From assembly GCF_000002985.6 (NCBI RefSeq), contig NC_003282.8, forward strand, positions 11,346,001-11,410,000: DNA of 64,000 bases, given 5' to 3'. Of the stretch, positions 12,501 to 23,100 are shown piece after piece (the stretch's first letter is position 1; every line of letters begins with the position of its first letter). The stretch is from Caenorhabditis elegans. Taxonomy: Eukaryota; Nematoda; Chromadorea; Rhabditida; Rhabditidae. The notes beneath the pieces were generated by a model. The model was given only the letters and a program-made list of their open reading frames with translations, made no database searches and was not told the origin of the DNA. The position numbers were made by a program, and so were the translations under genes.

Positions 12501-13796
12501 AGAATATCCATTGTCTGAAAAAATTAACTCATGTCGGTTTTTATTCAAATAAAAACTAACTCCGTGCATATCAAATACAGATCTTTGCTCAACACCATGA
12601 AGTACAATTTCTCCACGTGAATCTTCGTGAATTCTGATACTTGATGACATACTACGATCATCAGATAACAAATCCAGCACATCATCATTATATAATTCAA
12701 CAAATTGAACAGAAACTTCAAATGCTGGCTCCAAAAGCCCTTGCTCTATAGCTTGAGCCTTGCATTCGGCAATTTTTCGGAATGTATGTTGGATTGCACG
12801 TGGGATTACTCCTAGATCTTCTTCTTTCTGAGTAACTGCCGCATCGAAAGCTGTTCCCATTGTGTGAGTTTTTCCTGATCCAGTCTGAAAAATTGGAATT
12901 TTTTATAAAAGTTAAAAAAATATTGAAAGAGGAGTAGAGGTTGTGGGTGTTTTGCTAAAGCAATGAGAACTTAAAAAAATTTTTTGATTATATCTGAAAT
13001 TTCGACAATTTGTCATTGTCGAAGCTGCTGGAAAATTATTTAAAAATTGTAAAATTATTTTTCCAAAAAATCGAAAATTGCCGGTTTTCTTTTGTTCGAT
13101 TTTTCGAAAAATTGCTTGAAATTTTGCCTCTTTTTAGAGAAAAATCAAATAAATTTTTATTTAAAAAAGTTGATTTTTTTTGTTAATTTTTAAGCATTTC
13201 TTTTGAATTTTTTTTAAAAAATTCGAAAAACGAAAATTGCAATTTTCGACTTTTTGAATTCCTCTGGAAAAAAATCAGTTTTTTTTTAGTTTTCCGATAT
13301 TTCGAAAAAAAAGTTAAAATTGTTGCTATATTCTGCTTTTCCGAAGACGATGTATTTTCTTGTTTTTTCTCATCAATTTTCTGAAAAAATTGAAAAAAAG
13401 TTTTTTTCGAAATTTTTTGAAAAGTATCATTTTGAAAATCGGCCGATTTTAGAAAAGTTCACAAATTCTGCTTCTTTAAAATAACTTGACAAACCTGTCC
13501 ATAAGCTAAAACTGTAGCATTATATCCATCGAATAATCCATCCACAAGTTTTTCAACGCAAGATTCATAGACAACATATTGTAGAGTAGGCATATCAAAT
13601 ACATGATCATAAGTAAATGAACGATCACCACCAATTGTAACTTGTGGATCATTTGGAAGAACTGATGTACATACTCGACTTCCTTCGAGTTTCTCCCGAT
13701 TTCCTTGGGGACGGATACTGTAAATTTTAGAATTTGAACATATTTCTATACTTTAAAATGTTACCGTAATGCGACCTGCACACAAGTGTCCGCCAT
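509..13796 (-). CDS. klp-12: KIF21-type (kinesin-4) plus-end motor, no WD40 tail visible
   Basis: Thirteen exons join in frame: 13765-13796, 13495-13717, 12561-12884, 12230-12514, 12067-12182, 11749-12016, 11276-11678, 10765-11049, 9997-10715, 9415-9552, 5082-5188, 4856-4931 and 509-616, giving about 1027 aa. The N-terminal motor has the P-loop GQTGSGKT (residues 84-91), switch [10 protein letters not shown] (213-221) and switch II DLAGSE (261-266). An acidic stretch and long coiled coil follow. The block [11 protein letters not shown] and the last exon match the end of the KIF21A/B stalk as I remember it. KIF21 kinesins are microtubule motors that limit plus-end growth in axons. The last exon reads to TGA at 509-511 with AATAAA at 433-438, so this form stops where vertebrate KIF21 continues into a WD40 propeller. 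A longer isoform using exons left of the window cannot be excluded. Exon 1 follows an acceptor at 13863. The symbol comes from family and location. Confidence 0.9.
617..4855 (-). other. klp-12 intron 12, 4.2 kb
   Basis: AT-rich intron between exons ending at 4856 and starting at 616. Reading frames are short and low in complexity. A 60-nt phase-neutral block at 1736-1795 (minus) with an acceptor and a GTAATA donor could be a cassette exon, but it resembles nothing in the kinesin tail. Short CTACAGTA-type motifs occur near 910-945. No nested gene or RNA gene was recognised. Confidence 0.6.
5189..8435. other. klp-12 intron 11 portion upstream of the nested gene
   Basis: This part of the 4.2-kb intron (5189-9414) holds the terminal-inverted-repeat element at 5950-6355, homopolymer runs, and presumably the promoter of the nested plus-strand gene (about 7900-8413). 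The 88-codon minus frame at 6944-7210 has no splice context or recognisable domain and is probably chance. Confidence 0.5.
5950..6355. mobile_element. MITE-like element with ~50-bp terminal inverted repeats
   Basis: The left end (5950-6000) and right end (6305-6355) are inverted copies. Both contain GACGCAGAAAAAT-like outer sequence and the inner core GGAGCGCGTTT next to CCGTGG. Imperfect similarity continues inward around a GGCAAAACCGT block. There is no open frame of note, so it is a non-autonomous DNA-transposon derivative. Exact ends and target duplication were not resolved. Confidence 0.65.
8436..9062 (+). CDS. Small two-TM protein nested in the klp-12 intron
   Basis: Four exons (8436-8588, 8635-8801, 8853-8967, 9024-9062) join in frame to 157 aa. 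A strong acceptor at 8411-8413, 22 nt before the ATG, fits SL1 trans-splicing. A polar N-terminus (about 51 aa) is followed by two hydrophobic helices (about 52-72 and 80-100) with a short basic loop (SRENGWRR). The C-terminal tail is Pro/Ser/Arg rich. I do not recognise a family. The two adjacent helices suggest a hairpin membrane protein with both ends on the same side. The gene lies wholly inside the second-largest intron of the opposite-strand klp-12, and its AATAAA (9386-9391) sits just before klp-12 exon 10. Splice frames make the model secure; function is unknown. Confidence 0.8.
9386..9391 (+). terminator. Poly(A) signal of the nested gene
   Basis: AATAAA occurs 324 nt after the stop of the nested gene and about 25 nt before the donor-side edge of klp-12 exon 10. 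The nested transcript should therefore end without overlapping kinesin exon sequence. Confidence 0.5.
9553..9996 (-). other. klp-12 intron 9, AT-rich
   Basis: A 444-bp intron made mostly of A- and T-runs. Nothing else is visible in it. Confidence 0.7.
12885..13494 (-). other. klp-12 intron 2, AT-rich
   Basis: A 610-bp intron interrupting the motor domain just before TGSGKT. It consists of A/T-rich sequence with no other feature seen. Confidence 0.7.
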
Positions 13797-14047
13797 TTTC
13801 ACCTAATTTGTTGGATGATGATTCTTTTTCAGTGATTATTCCATCCAAATTGATTGATTTTCTCTGAAAACAGGAAAGTTTATTGTCATGAACATGACAC
13901 CCCAAGCGAAACAAAAAAAACGAAGCGGAACATGAAGAAGAGAGCAGGAAAAATATAAAACAACGAGAGAGAGAGAGAGAGAGACTAGAGAGAAAAATAA
14001 ATAAAAGAATTTAAATTAAAAATCGCAAAAAAAGAAGTTTGGGAAGA
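13797..14047 (-). promoter_or_regulatory. Intercistronic region, prenyltransferase to klp-12
   Basis: 251 bp separate the stop of the upstream same-strand gene from the klp-12 ATG. On the minus strand it holds a CT-rich tract (13965-13984 is a (GA)n repeat on plus), AATAAA at 13879-13884 and a TTTTCAG acceptor ending at 13864. The poly(A) signal only about 14 nt before the acceptor is unlike the ~100-bp spacing of SL2 operons. An operon is possible but unproved. Confidence 0.45.
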
Positions 14048-15504
14048 TCACGATTTGACGGAAATCAAATCTCGATCATTTCCACTGAAATTCATTTTCC
14101 ACGATGTAGCATTATCATCAGATACTTTCGAAGATGTCATCTGAAATTATTCAAAATACACAAAAATCATCGCATTTTCAAATTCTCACTTTTGTTACAG
14201 TAGTTCTATAATATTGATAATTTAGAATTGCTTTACACAGATTAAAATATCCAAATTCAGGCCAAAGAACATCATCAAAGTAGACATGAGTTTCTGATGC
14301 TTGCCACATCAAAAAGTCCGAAAGTCGATGTTCACCGGATGTTCGAATAAATAAATCTGGAGAAGTTCCACCACATCCACTATCCAAACACGCATCAATC
14401 ATTGATTCGTTGATCTGAAATAAATTGAATTTTTAGTTTTTTTTTTTTTGAAATTCGAAAATTTTTCGTTTTCAGTAATTTTTTTTTTGGAAATCAGTTT
14501 TTCAATAATTCAATAATTTCAATAAGAATTTCAATTTCAATAAGAGTTTTTCAATAATTTCTAGCAATTTCTGTACTCTTTTTTTCAAAGATAGAAACGT
14601 TTAAAAAATTTTTGATAAAGTTTTCTCATCTCTTTCAATACATTTTTTTGCATCTTTTTTTTTCAATTTCTCGATTTTTTTTTTGAAATTTGATAATTTT
14701 TTGCTTTCTTTTTTCGGAAATCAGATTTTAAAAAATTCCAAAATGTAACCTCATCCACATTGACTTTCCCATCTTTTACGTGTTTTCGAATAGTTTCAAA
14801 GCTTCTTGCAATTTCATCTCTTGAAGTATATGGCATACAAACATTTAATCTTCCTCCATCGAAATTCTCTGTTCGATGTTCAATATCACTCATTAATTTC
14901 TGAAGGCGTGACGAGAGAAGCGATCGATTTCCGTAAAATCGGAAACAAATTCGTTTTTCATCCAGTTTCTCAGAGTCGTTGAGCAATTTTTGGAATTTCT
15001 CTTCTGCCAGTCGCATAAGCCCGCTGACCTAAAATTATTAGGTTGTATTTCTAAAAATAGTTGTCAGTTTACCTCTTCTTCACTTCGTTTGAAATTTTCA
15101 ATACTGAAAGCGTAAACTGTGATTTCTCGAATACCGAAACGGTTGCACCAATCAAGAATTTTCGCAAGTTGTGTGAATCCCTAAAAAAAAATTAATTAGC
15201 CTGTTACAGTAAGGATAACGTAAATAACCGACACTTTTCGCTCAACTTTTTGAATTTTTGTGAGCGAAAAGTGTCGGCTATTTTCGTTAACGTACTACAG
15301 TAATCCAACCTTTTCGTGCCCCTTGATAACATTTCCCAAATGTTTTGTCTTTGCAAAACGTCGGTTTCCGTCCATCACGAATGCCACGTGTCTCGGGATT
15401 GGTCCTGAAGCGATGAATCGACGTAGCAACCATTGCCACCACGGTTGCTCCTGTTGAGCCACAAACCAGCCGTCCTCTTCATCGGCTGTCAAGTTTGCCG
15501 CCAT
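14048..15504 (-). CDS. Cis-prenyltransferase (dehydrodolichyl diphosphate synthase, DHDDS type)
   Basis: Five exons (15310-15504, 15073-15180, 14750-15028, 14190-14414, 14048-14140) encode 299 aa, close to the roughly 330 aa of animal DHDDS. The signature [11 protein letters not shown] (residues 39-49, catalytic Asp45) binds the allylic diphosphate and Mg. The conserved RTSGE-RLSDF block (218-228) binds the isopentenyl diphosphate phosphates. The enzyme adds isopentenyl units in cis to farnesyl diphosphate at the ER, making the dolichol precursor for N-glycosylation and GPI anchors; in animals it works with a NgBR/NUS1 partner. The ATG lies five nt after a TTTTGCAG acceptor, consistent with trans-splicing. 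The short last exon is hydrophilic and not conserved in my memory of the family. klp-12 lies just downstream on the same strand. Confidence 0.9.
14415..14749 (-). other. Intron 3 of the prenyltransferase gene
   Basis: 335 bp of T-rich sequence with tandem-like TTTCAATAA repeats around 14500-14560. No other feature seen. Confidence 0.6.
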
Positions 15505-16131
15505 GACAGCTGCAAAATGGTACTTTTTTAATAATTTGAAAGGGGCAATTTTGAAACGTGTCTCTCGTTCGAATTTTCTGAATTGAAACCTCTATCCAAA
15601 AAAAAATTCAGAGCAGGTGCGTCCAAAAATTGAAGGTTATAGAAAAGAAGTTGATGAATCAATCAAGTAGAAGAATTGGTAAGTTGTAACTAGGTTTATT
15701 GGAACAGTCAGTAAAAGTATGAGGTTAAATGAAAATTTAAAAATAAACATTGAGAAATTTGAAAGTAAGTAGGCAATATATTAGATAAATTCAGCACTAA
15801 ATATTCATCCAAATTTAAACTTCTCTCAGATATAAAAATCTAGCTAGAACGGATATTTGTAATTCGAACAAAATCCAATCCCCCTAACTAGGGAATGGCC
15901 AGCTTAGGGGTGAGGTACCTAGAGACGCCACATATGCCAAACGGAAGCTGAGATCATTGGCTACAAGAATATGCTTTCAAATTCTGCAACGGACCTCTGT
16001 GAGTCGGGAAATTTTCATCTGAAAATTTAGTACTGAAATCAGTGCATTTCCTATGGTTAACAGTGGATTTTTGTCTCTGGCGCCAACAGAAGTCTCACCA
16101 CAATGGTGGAAGGGCGAAAGCATCGCTTCGG

Positions 16132-16200
16132 TGGTCGAGTGGTGAACGCGTTCGCCTCTTGAGCAGAAGTTTGTGGGTTCGGTTCCCATACATGGTTTAA
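16132..16200 (+). other. tRNA-like segment (Pol III A and B boxes), left arm
   Basis: TGGTCGAGTGG (16132-16142) fits the A-box consensus and GGTTCGGTTCC (16176-16186) fits the B box except for one base. Between them a possible anticodon arm has loop CTCTTGA, and the T stem GTGGG/CCCAT pairs. The acceptor stem does not pair, so this is not a functional tRNA gene but a tRNA-derived or convergent module. Confidence 0.55.
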
Positions 16201-17190
16201 CTTTTGGTCTTTTTTATACAAAATTTTTAGAACGGGAAACAAGTATTTAGAACATTTTTTTGAGGGTTTTACATAAATTTTTTGCTTTTTAATTGAACCA
16301 CAATTACCCTGGAAACTTTTCAGAAATTTTAATTTTTTCGAAAATTGTCACTTTTTTCTCCACCAAACCCATGAGAAAATTTGATCGAAAAATTTTTTTT
16401 GAAATTTTTTTAAAAATGCATGAAATATTTTAGAGTGTCACAAATAACCTATTTTTCATTATTTTCAATGACCGAATCACTGATTCTGATGCCTTATCAA
16501 GACGTTTTACCAAATCGATATTGGCAAAACATCTTGTTTTAGAGGCTCCATATCTCTGCAGGAAAAAATCACACTAAAAAGTGATCAACTGAAAACTTGT
16601 TAAACACAATGTGATCTAAAACTTTTCAGTTGACCACTTTTTTGTAAAAAATTTGGTTGCCGAGTTGGAACCAATTGATTTGAGCTTCATTATTTTTGAA
16701 TATTCTAAATAGTTAAAGGTCTATATCTTGGCAACCAAATTTTTTACAAAAAAGTGTTAAACTGAAAAGTTTTAGATCACATTGTGTTTAACAAGTTTCT
16801 AGTTGATCACTTTTTAGTGTGATTTTTTCCTGCAGAGATATGGAGCCTCAAAAACAAGATGTTTTGCCAATATCGATTTGGTAAAACGTCTTGATAAGGC
16901 ATCAGAATCAGTGATTCGGTCATTGAAAATAATGAAAAATAGGTTATTTGTGACACTCTAAAATATTTCATGCATTTTTAAAAAAATTTCAAAAAAAATT
17001 TTTCGATCAAATTTTCTCATGGGTTTGGTGGAGAAAAAAGTGACAATTTTCGAAAAAATTAAAATTTCTGAAAAGTTTCCAGGGTAATTGTGGTTCAATT
17101 AAAAAGCAAAAAATTTATGTAAAACCCTCAAAAAAATGTTCTAAATACTTGTTTCCCGTTCTAAAAATTTTGTATAAAAAAGGCCAAAAG

Positions 17191-17259
17191 TTAAACCATG
17201 TATGGGAACCGAACCCACAAACTTCTGCTCAAGAGGCGAACGCGTTCACCACTCGACCA
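17191..17259 (-). other. tRNA-like segment (Pol III A and B boxes), right arm
   Basis: Inverted copy of the left-arm segment. The B box is at 17205-17215 and the A box at 17249-17259 on the minus strand, with the same unpaired acceptor ends. Confidence 0.55.
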
Positions 17260-17506
17260 CCGAAGCGATGTTTTCGCCCTTCCACCATTGTGGTGAGACT
17301 TCTGTTGGCGCCAGAGACAAAAATCCACTGTTAACCATAGGAAATGCACTGATTTCAGTACTAAATTTTCAGATGAAAATTTCCCGACTCACAGAGGTCC
17401 GTTGCAGAATTTGAAAGCATATTCTTGTAGCCAATGATCTCAGCTTCCGTTTGGCATATGTGGCGTCTCTAGGTACCTCACCCCTAAGCTGGCCATTCCC
17501 TAGTAA

Positions 17507-20111
17507 GCAAACCAATAAATGGAATTGTAGACAACTGGTGTCCTTCTGAACAAGTGCAAGCAAACCTTGGGCGAGGTCGCCCCTAATAAATATTTATGAA
17601 GGGGGTTTTGGAATAGGTTGATACCGAGAACCTGTCAAGTTATATTGTTCCTTCGTGTAACATGAATGAGGGTCAAGAGGTGATTTATTAGACAAGAATA
17701 TTTCAGAAAAATAGACTATTTCCTATTGAATAGTAGGTAACTGAGACTTGAAGAAAAGTAAATTATAATCAAGTACGTACCTAATTAACTAGCTTTACAT
17801 TTCAAGATGTTTTCCATCAAACCGCTAACAAAATCACTTTTCCTGATTAGAATGAATAAGAATGTAAATTGAGAAATAGTCCATCAATACATCTCAACAT
17901 ATGACTTCATTAACCTAACAAATTTCCTTCTTTCAATCTTCTTTTTTTGAAATTCTGGTCAAGGCCGGCAAATCGTGGGTAGAACCGAAAAAGACGCCAC
18001 TTTTAGAATTCTACCAACTAATCTTCACTGCCCTTCTAACAAATAAATCATTAAAGGAGCATAAAAGTCATTGAGAGGAATGGAAACAAGACGAAGATGC
18101 GAAAATAACGAAATGTGTTGCGAAATATATTCTGAAAAATTTGGATGGGTGAGGAAAAAATCATATGAAGCACTTGTACAAAAATGAGAGGAAGAAACAT
18201 CGATACAAAAGAAGCAAAGACCGTGTTCGTTTGACTGTCTGCGTCTCTACAACAACTAGAACTGTCTCGTCTCTCTTTGCACATATGGGGAGTGAATAGG
18301 AAGAGAGAGAGAGAGAGAGAGAGAATGACCGAGTAAGCGGGAGGGCTTTGGTTCAATTTATGATTGAGTAGAGGAAAGGGCTCCGGCATGAGTCAATTGG
18401 AGACACAAAAAGCTTCCGAAGTAACAAGGGAGGTCAAAACAACAGTGATGAATTGAAAACTCTAGACTATTAAAAGGAAGAAGAACATTTTTAATTTTTG
18501 AATGGTGATCAGAGTTTGTAAATTTTTTGCTTAAACATACACAAAATGGGTCTAAAATATCAAATTTTATAATAATTCTCAAAAAATTCAAAGTTTTGCC
18601 CAAATATCCTGCTGGAATACAGTATTTCTTTCAAATTATCAACCTTTATTGTATTTTTTGATAATTTTTAAACGCGTGAATTCGTCGATTTAGGCACATT
18701 TCAAGTCAGTATGCATTTAATTTGGGACAGTTTTAGATGCTTGTCGGCATAAAGTGCGCCTAAATCAGCCAACTAATCGACCAAAAAGGTAATAAATGGT
18801 TATAATTTAATAACATTTTTATTCCAGCTGATGTGTTAAATAAGAATTGGCGAAATTTCAGATTAGGAACATTTTTTTTGTTGAAATTTTGCCATTTTAG
18901 GCCAGTCAATTTAAGGAAAACCACACAAATTCTACTCCCTTTTAATATTCAAAATTTTAAGTCTTCTAGGCTTTAGAAAACATCATAAAACGTATATATT
19001 GCAACAAACAATCACATTCCTAGATATCTTCGTACCTAAATATAAAACCAGAAAGTCTAAAAGACGCGAAGGAATTGATGCGTCGTTAAATGACCACCAC
19101 ACCTCAATAAATATAAAACATTGAGGATGTGAAGAAATGGGAAAAGTTATGAAGATAAACGAATGAAAATGGGTGGAGATTCAAAGATTTGTGTGTGGAT
19201 GAACAGAACGTTTTTGATATAAAATTGAAACAAGCGAAAGAAGACAAAACAGTTTTTGAGATGGTCTCACAGCGAACTGAGTACTGTAGTAAAAAAAAAA
19301 TGAAAGGAGCACGCATTGAAAAATTAAATCGTTGCGAGACCGTTTAAACTAATTCAGTCAGTGTCTGAAGCTGATTATAATCAATTTTCTTATATAAATT
19401 TAAGATTTTTAAATGTGTCATTTCTCTTGACCATCTTATTACGAATCGGAAAAGGGTGTGTATTTATAGATGTGTAAACAAAAGCGATCAAATCGTAAAA
19501 CTACGCAAAACTGAACAGGTTGATACTTTTTTCTTCTGGATTGGAAGAGAATAAGATATTTCAATAGGGATTTTTGCCGTCTGAAATCGAAATAAAAACG
19601 GATATAAAATTATAATATGTGGGAAAAAAACTCGTTTATTTATAAAGTACTTTAAAATCGAATAAATAAATATTATGACTACAACAAAGAATGATTACAA
19701 AGCAGTAAGAAAATTTGGGACTATAAAGCAATATCTAATTTTAAGTATTGGCAGGAATTTTTGGGGGTATTGGAAAGTCGTATTACACGCAATAATTATT
19801 TGGGACAAAACAGTTTACACGATTTTACACACGAAGCAAATGAAATATAATATATTCAAAATGTTGGCATTTTTGATAATTGATAATCAAAATCACATAA
19901 CAATGAAGGCAACACTCTCATTATGACGCGGAGAAGATTAATGAGAGGCGAGCGAAAGAAGCGACTTTAGAGCCGGAAGGAACGACGAAATCTGCAAAAA
20001 AGACGAGTTGAACAAATAAGATAATGAAGAGATTATTTCTTTTTGGAGAACAATTCACTGTGCTTTACATATAAAACAATACGAATTGGCTTTCCATTTT
20101 TGTTAAATAAA
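17507..20111. other. Intergenic, no gene seen
   Basis: 2.6 kb between the fold-back element and the 3' end of sec-31. It holds a (GA)n run at 18303-18324 and a short imperfect inverted repeat around GATTTAGGCAC (near 18690-18765). Open frames are short and low in complexity. Nothing supports a gene. Confidence 0.55.
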
Positions 20112-23100
20112 TCATAATACAAAATTCACCTCAACAAAATCTCCTGAATTCCGTGCCATTTGTGCCACAACTGCTTGAGCTTCACGAATCTGCCGCATGG
20201 AAACAAAGTAAGCCATATGAGTTAGATGCTGCTTCGATTCGGGAGACAACTGAATATTTAGATTTCAAATTATTTTGAAAATTAATGAAACCGTACCCTA
20301 TTCGCAGCAAGACGCGGTGAGAGCTCTGCCTGAATACGAGTTCTCAAATCCTGAGCTTTTTCCATTCTAGCCTGAATTCTGGCATTTTCAATGATACACT
20401 GAGCCAATGTATTAATGGGTTCAATAATTTTCTCATCTTCCGGTGATAATTGGATTGGAGCTGGAGCTACAACGGATGCTGCAGAAGCCGGTCTCTGTTG
20501 ATAAGAGTTTGGAGATGGAAAAGCTGAAGACGCTGCAGATGATTGTTGATTGTGAATACTCATTCCTGAAAATATAGATATATGCACAAATTGAAGAATT
20601 TAGAGTATTACCTTGAATTCCATTAGTCATCACATTTTGATACCCTCCTGCAAATCCGTTCAACTGCTGCCCAGTCATCATTCCACCAGGAGCTTGGGCA
20701 GTTTCTATAGGTTTCCAATTGATTTCCATCACATTTTGCTTTGGCTGGGCAACAGTGGTAGGCTTCAAAGCCATTGGAGGAGGATCATTCCAACCGGGAG
20801 TAACTGGAGCAACTGGTTTAGATGGTGGCATGTTCGCTGGCATTGTTGGTGGCTGAAATGAAAAGAAACTATGATTCTGTTCCGGATATTATAAAAACTC
20901 ACTGGTTTATGATCCCATGATGGTGTCTGATAAAAAGTGGAAGATGGTGGCATTGGTGTCAAATTGGAATTTCTTCGATTATTCGAGTAATCCATAGGAG
21001 GTGGTGGACATTGAGAATGAGATGGATTATACGGGTTAAAACCATTTACGAGATTCTAAATTTTGGATAAATATATAAATTTAAAGTAAACTAACAAATA
21101 CCGGTGGGGGAATAGGTGCCGGTTGTTGATATGTCCGTGTCGGTTGAACAATGGGTGGCTGTTGAGCTCTAGGTAGAGCGACATCAAACGGATTAAATGG
21201 TGGTTGATCCCCTGTACAATCTCGACCTCCGGCAACATTATAGCAAGTCCATTGAAGCTCTTGCATTTCAGCAGAACCATTTTGAGACCACTTAACCAAA
21301 TTCCATGCGACGGAACCTGCGCCTTGAATGAGAAGTTCATTGGCGAAGTTCATGATTAGCTAAAAATTATCGTTTACGAGTTTGGAGATAATCTTGATTT
21401 TTCTACCTTCTCTAATCCATCCGAATACTTGGCACCTTTCGATACTTGATGAAGTATTAAAGCCTGTTTCAGTCGATCCACTAGTGTGAAGGATGTATTG
21501 GCAAGTAAGAGATGATCAATGTCTCCGGCAATCAAAAAAGCAATACAAGCACGGAGAGGTTCTGGAAACAAATTGAATCTATGATGTATTATTTTAAAAT
21601 TCGCTAACTTCCTTGTTCCAACCATCGCTTTCCAATGCATTTTGCTGCTAATCTGATATCTGTCGCATTTGATTCGTGAGCAATTATGAAGCCAAGAAGC
21701 TCTGACCACTTTTGATCGGGGAAAGTTTGGAGAATACTTCCAATTTGCTGAGAAACCTCTTGTTCAGATGATTGCTTTGAAGGAGTGATTTCTGTTTTGT
21801 TAGCCGACGAGGACGATGAAAGTGCAAGAATTATAGAAGATAGAGGACTCGAGTTGTTGAATTCTGAAATTTCAAATTATAATTACAATATACAGCTCGA
21901 AAACGATTACTTTTATTATAATCATCAAGAATCATTGCCAAATGATCTGTTTCGTGTTGAGCAGCGTACATCATTGCGGCTACGTGTTGATTTGAGGAGA
22001 TTAGAACACGAATGACTTCAAGATGATCTTGTCGAATTGTATGAAGAAGAAGATCCCATCCTGAGTTATCCAAAGTCGACCAATTAACACTAGAACATCT
22101 TTCAATGACTGTTACTTCCGGAATATCAATGTCAGTGTCTGCGCCGGAAACAACAGAAGTTGAACGAGCAGATCTATCAGGTATTGCCGTAGGTTGAATA
22201 TTTGGATTTGAGACTGCTGATGCTGCGTTCTTCTCGGAAAACTCCTCATCCTGTGATTCTACAAGTCCTAAATAATTTAGCATCTTTGTGCGTCCAGCTC
22301 CTTCCTGTAGCGCGAGAAGAATAAGCCAAACTTTTCGTGTAAGATCTGCTTCTTCTGAAGTATCGCTTGATGGGGCATATGCTCTGAAGTTTTTAATTTT
22401 GATAATTTTAATCTGAAAATATAATTACCTCTCATGAAGATACCATCCTAAGTTTCGTTTATCATCCTTAATATGTAGATACTGAGCAATGTCGTTGACA
22501 CCAACATCGTTTTCTGGAACTATCTGAAAATAGAAAAACTTCTGCCTTCTTCCTATATTAAATCCGGAAAGTGCAAGGGTCGTCACTTTTTGCGCAAAAA
22601 GTGTAACAAAAAATTTAAAAAGTTGGGTGTGCACTTTCGTCTGTAACTTTGCTGTACCTGCACATTTTTTAATTTTCTTTTTTGTAGGAAATAGAGAATC
22701 GCTTTTTCTATCTTATTATCTAAATGGTTATTTGATTTGATTTCATCTTTTAAGAGAAATTCTTGATGAAACACGAAAAAATCACTTTTTTCGCGTGTAG
22801 TGTCGCTTTTTTTGCACACGTTTAGAGGTCATAGTATAAAATGTTTTTGATAAGGTAACTGTATATCTGGGATTGATAAAAATTTTTAGTTTTTGCAATT
22901 TCATCAATTTTGAACTGAGTTATGATGATTTGAAAATCGGACTCGAAAAATCCCGGAATTTCGAAAATTGCGTTGAAAACATGTTTAACGTTCGTATTTT
23001 TGTTTTATTTTACATTATCAAATGTAAATTTTAACGTAGATTCCGTTTTTCTAAATAGTTTTCTCATTATCCAACCGGAAAGTTACGAAAAAAGCATAAA

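Larger units (their letters stand above)
15888..17503. mobile_element. 1.6-kb fold-back (inverted repeat) element with TAA target duplication
   Basis: The two halves are inverted copies. Arms of about 770 bp (15888-16659 and about 16730-17503) differ at only a few positions and leave a loop of about 70 bp. The ends read CTAGGGAATGGCCAGC, inverted at the right as GCTGGCCATTCCCTAG. The trinucleotide TAA directly flanks both sides (15885-15887 and 17504-17506), as expected of a target-site duplication of the PIF/Harbinger kind. No transposase frame is present: the 61- and 70-codon frames in each arm are mirror copies and appear non-coding. Each arm has tRNA-like A and B boxes. The element sits between the prenyltransferase gene and sec-31. 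Confidence 0.85.

Noticed and set aside
16132-16200. A functional tRNA gene
   Set aside because: The acceptor stem does not pair and the D stem is poor, despite good A and B boxes.
15977-17414. 70- and 61-codon open frames in each arm of the fold-back element
   Set aside because: They are mirror copies forced by the inverted repeat, overlap the tRNA-like module in several frames, and show no domain or splice context.
19675-19926. 83-codon plus-strand frame in the sec-31 3' intergenic region
   Set aside because: Lys/Ile-rich AT-driven frame without splice sites, upstream acceptor or recognisable domain.
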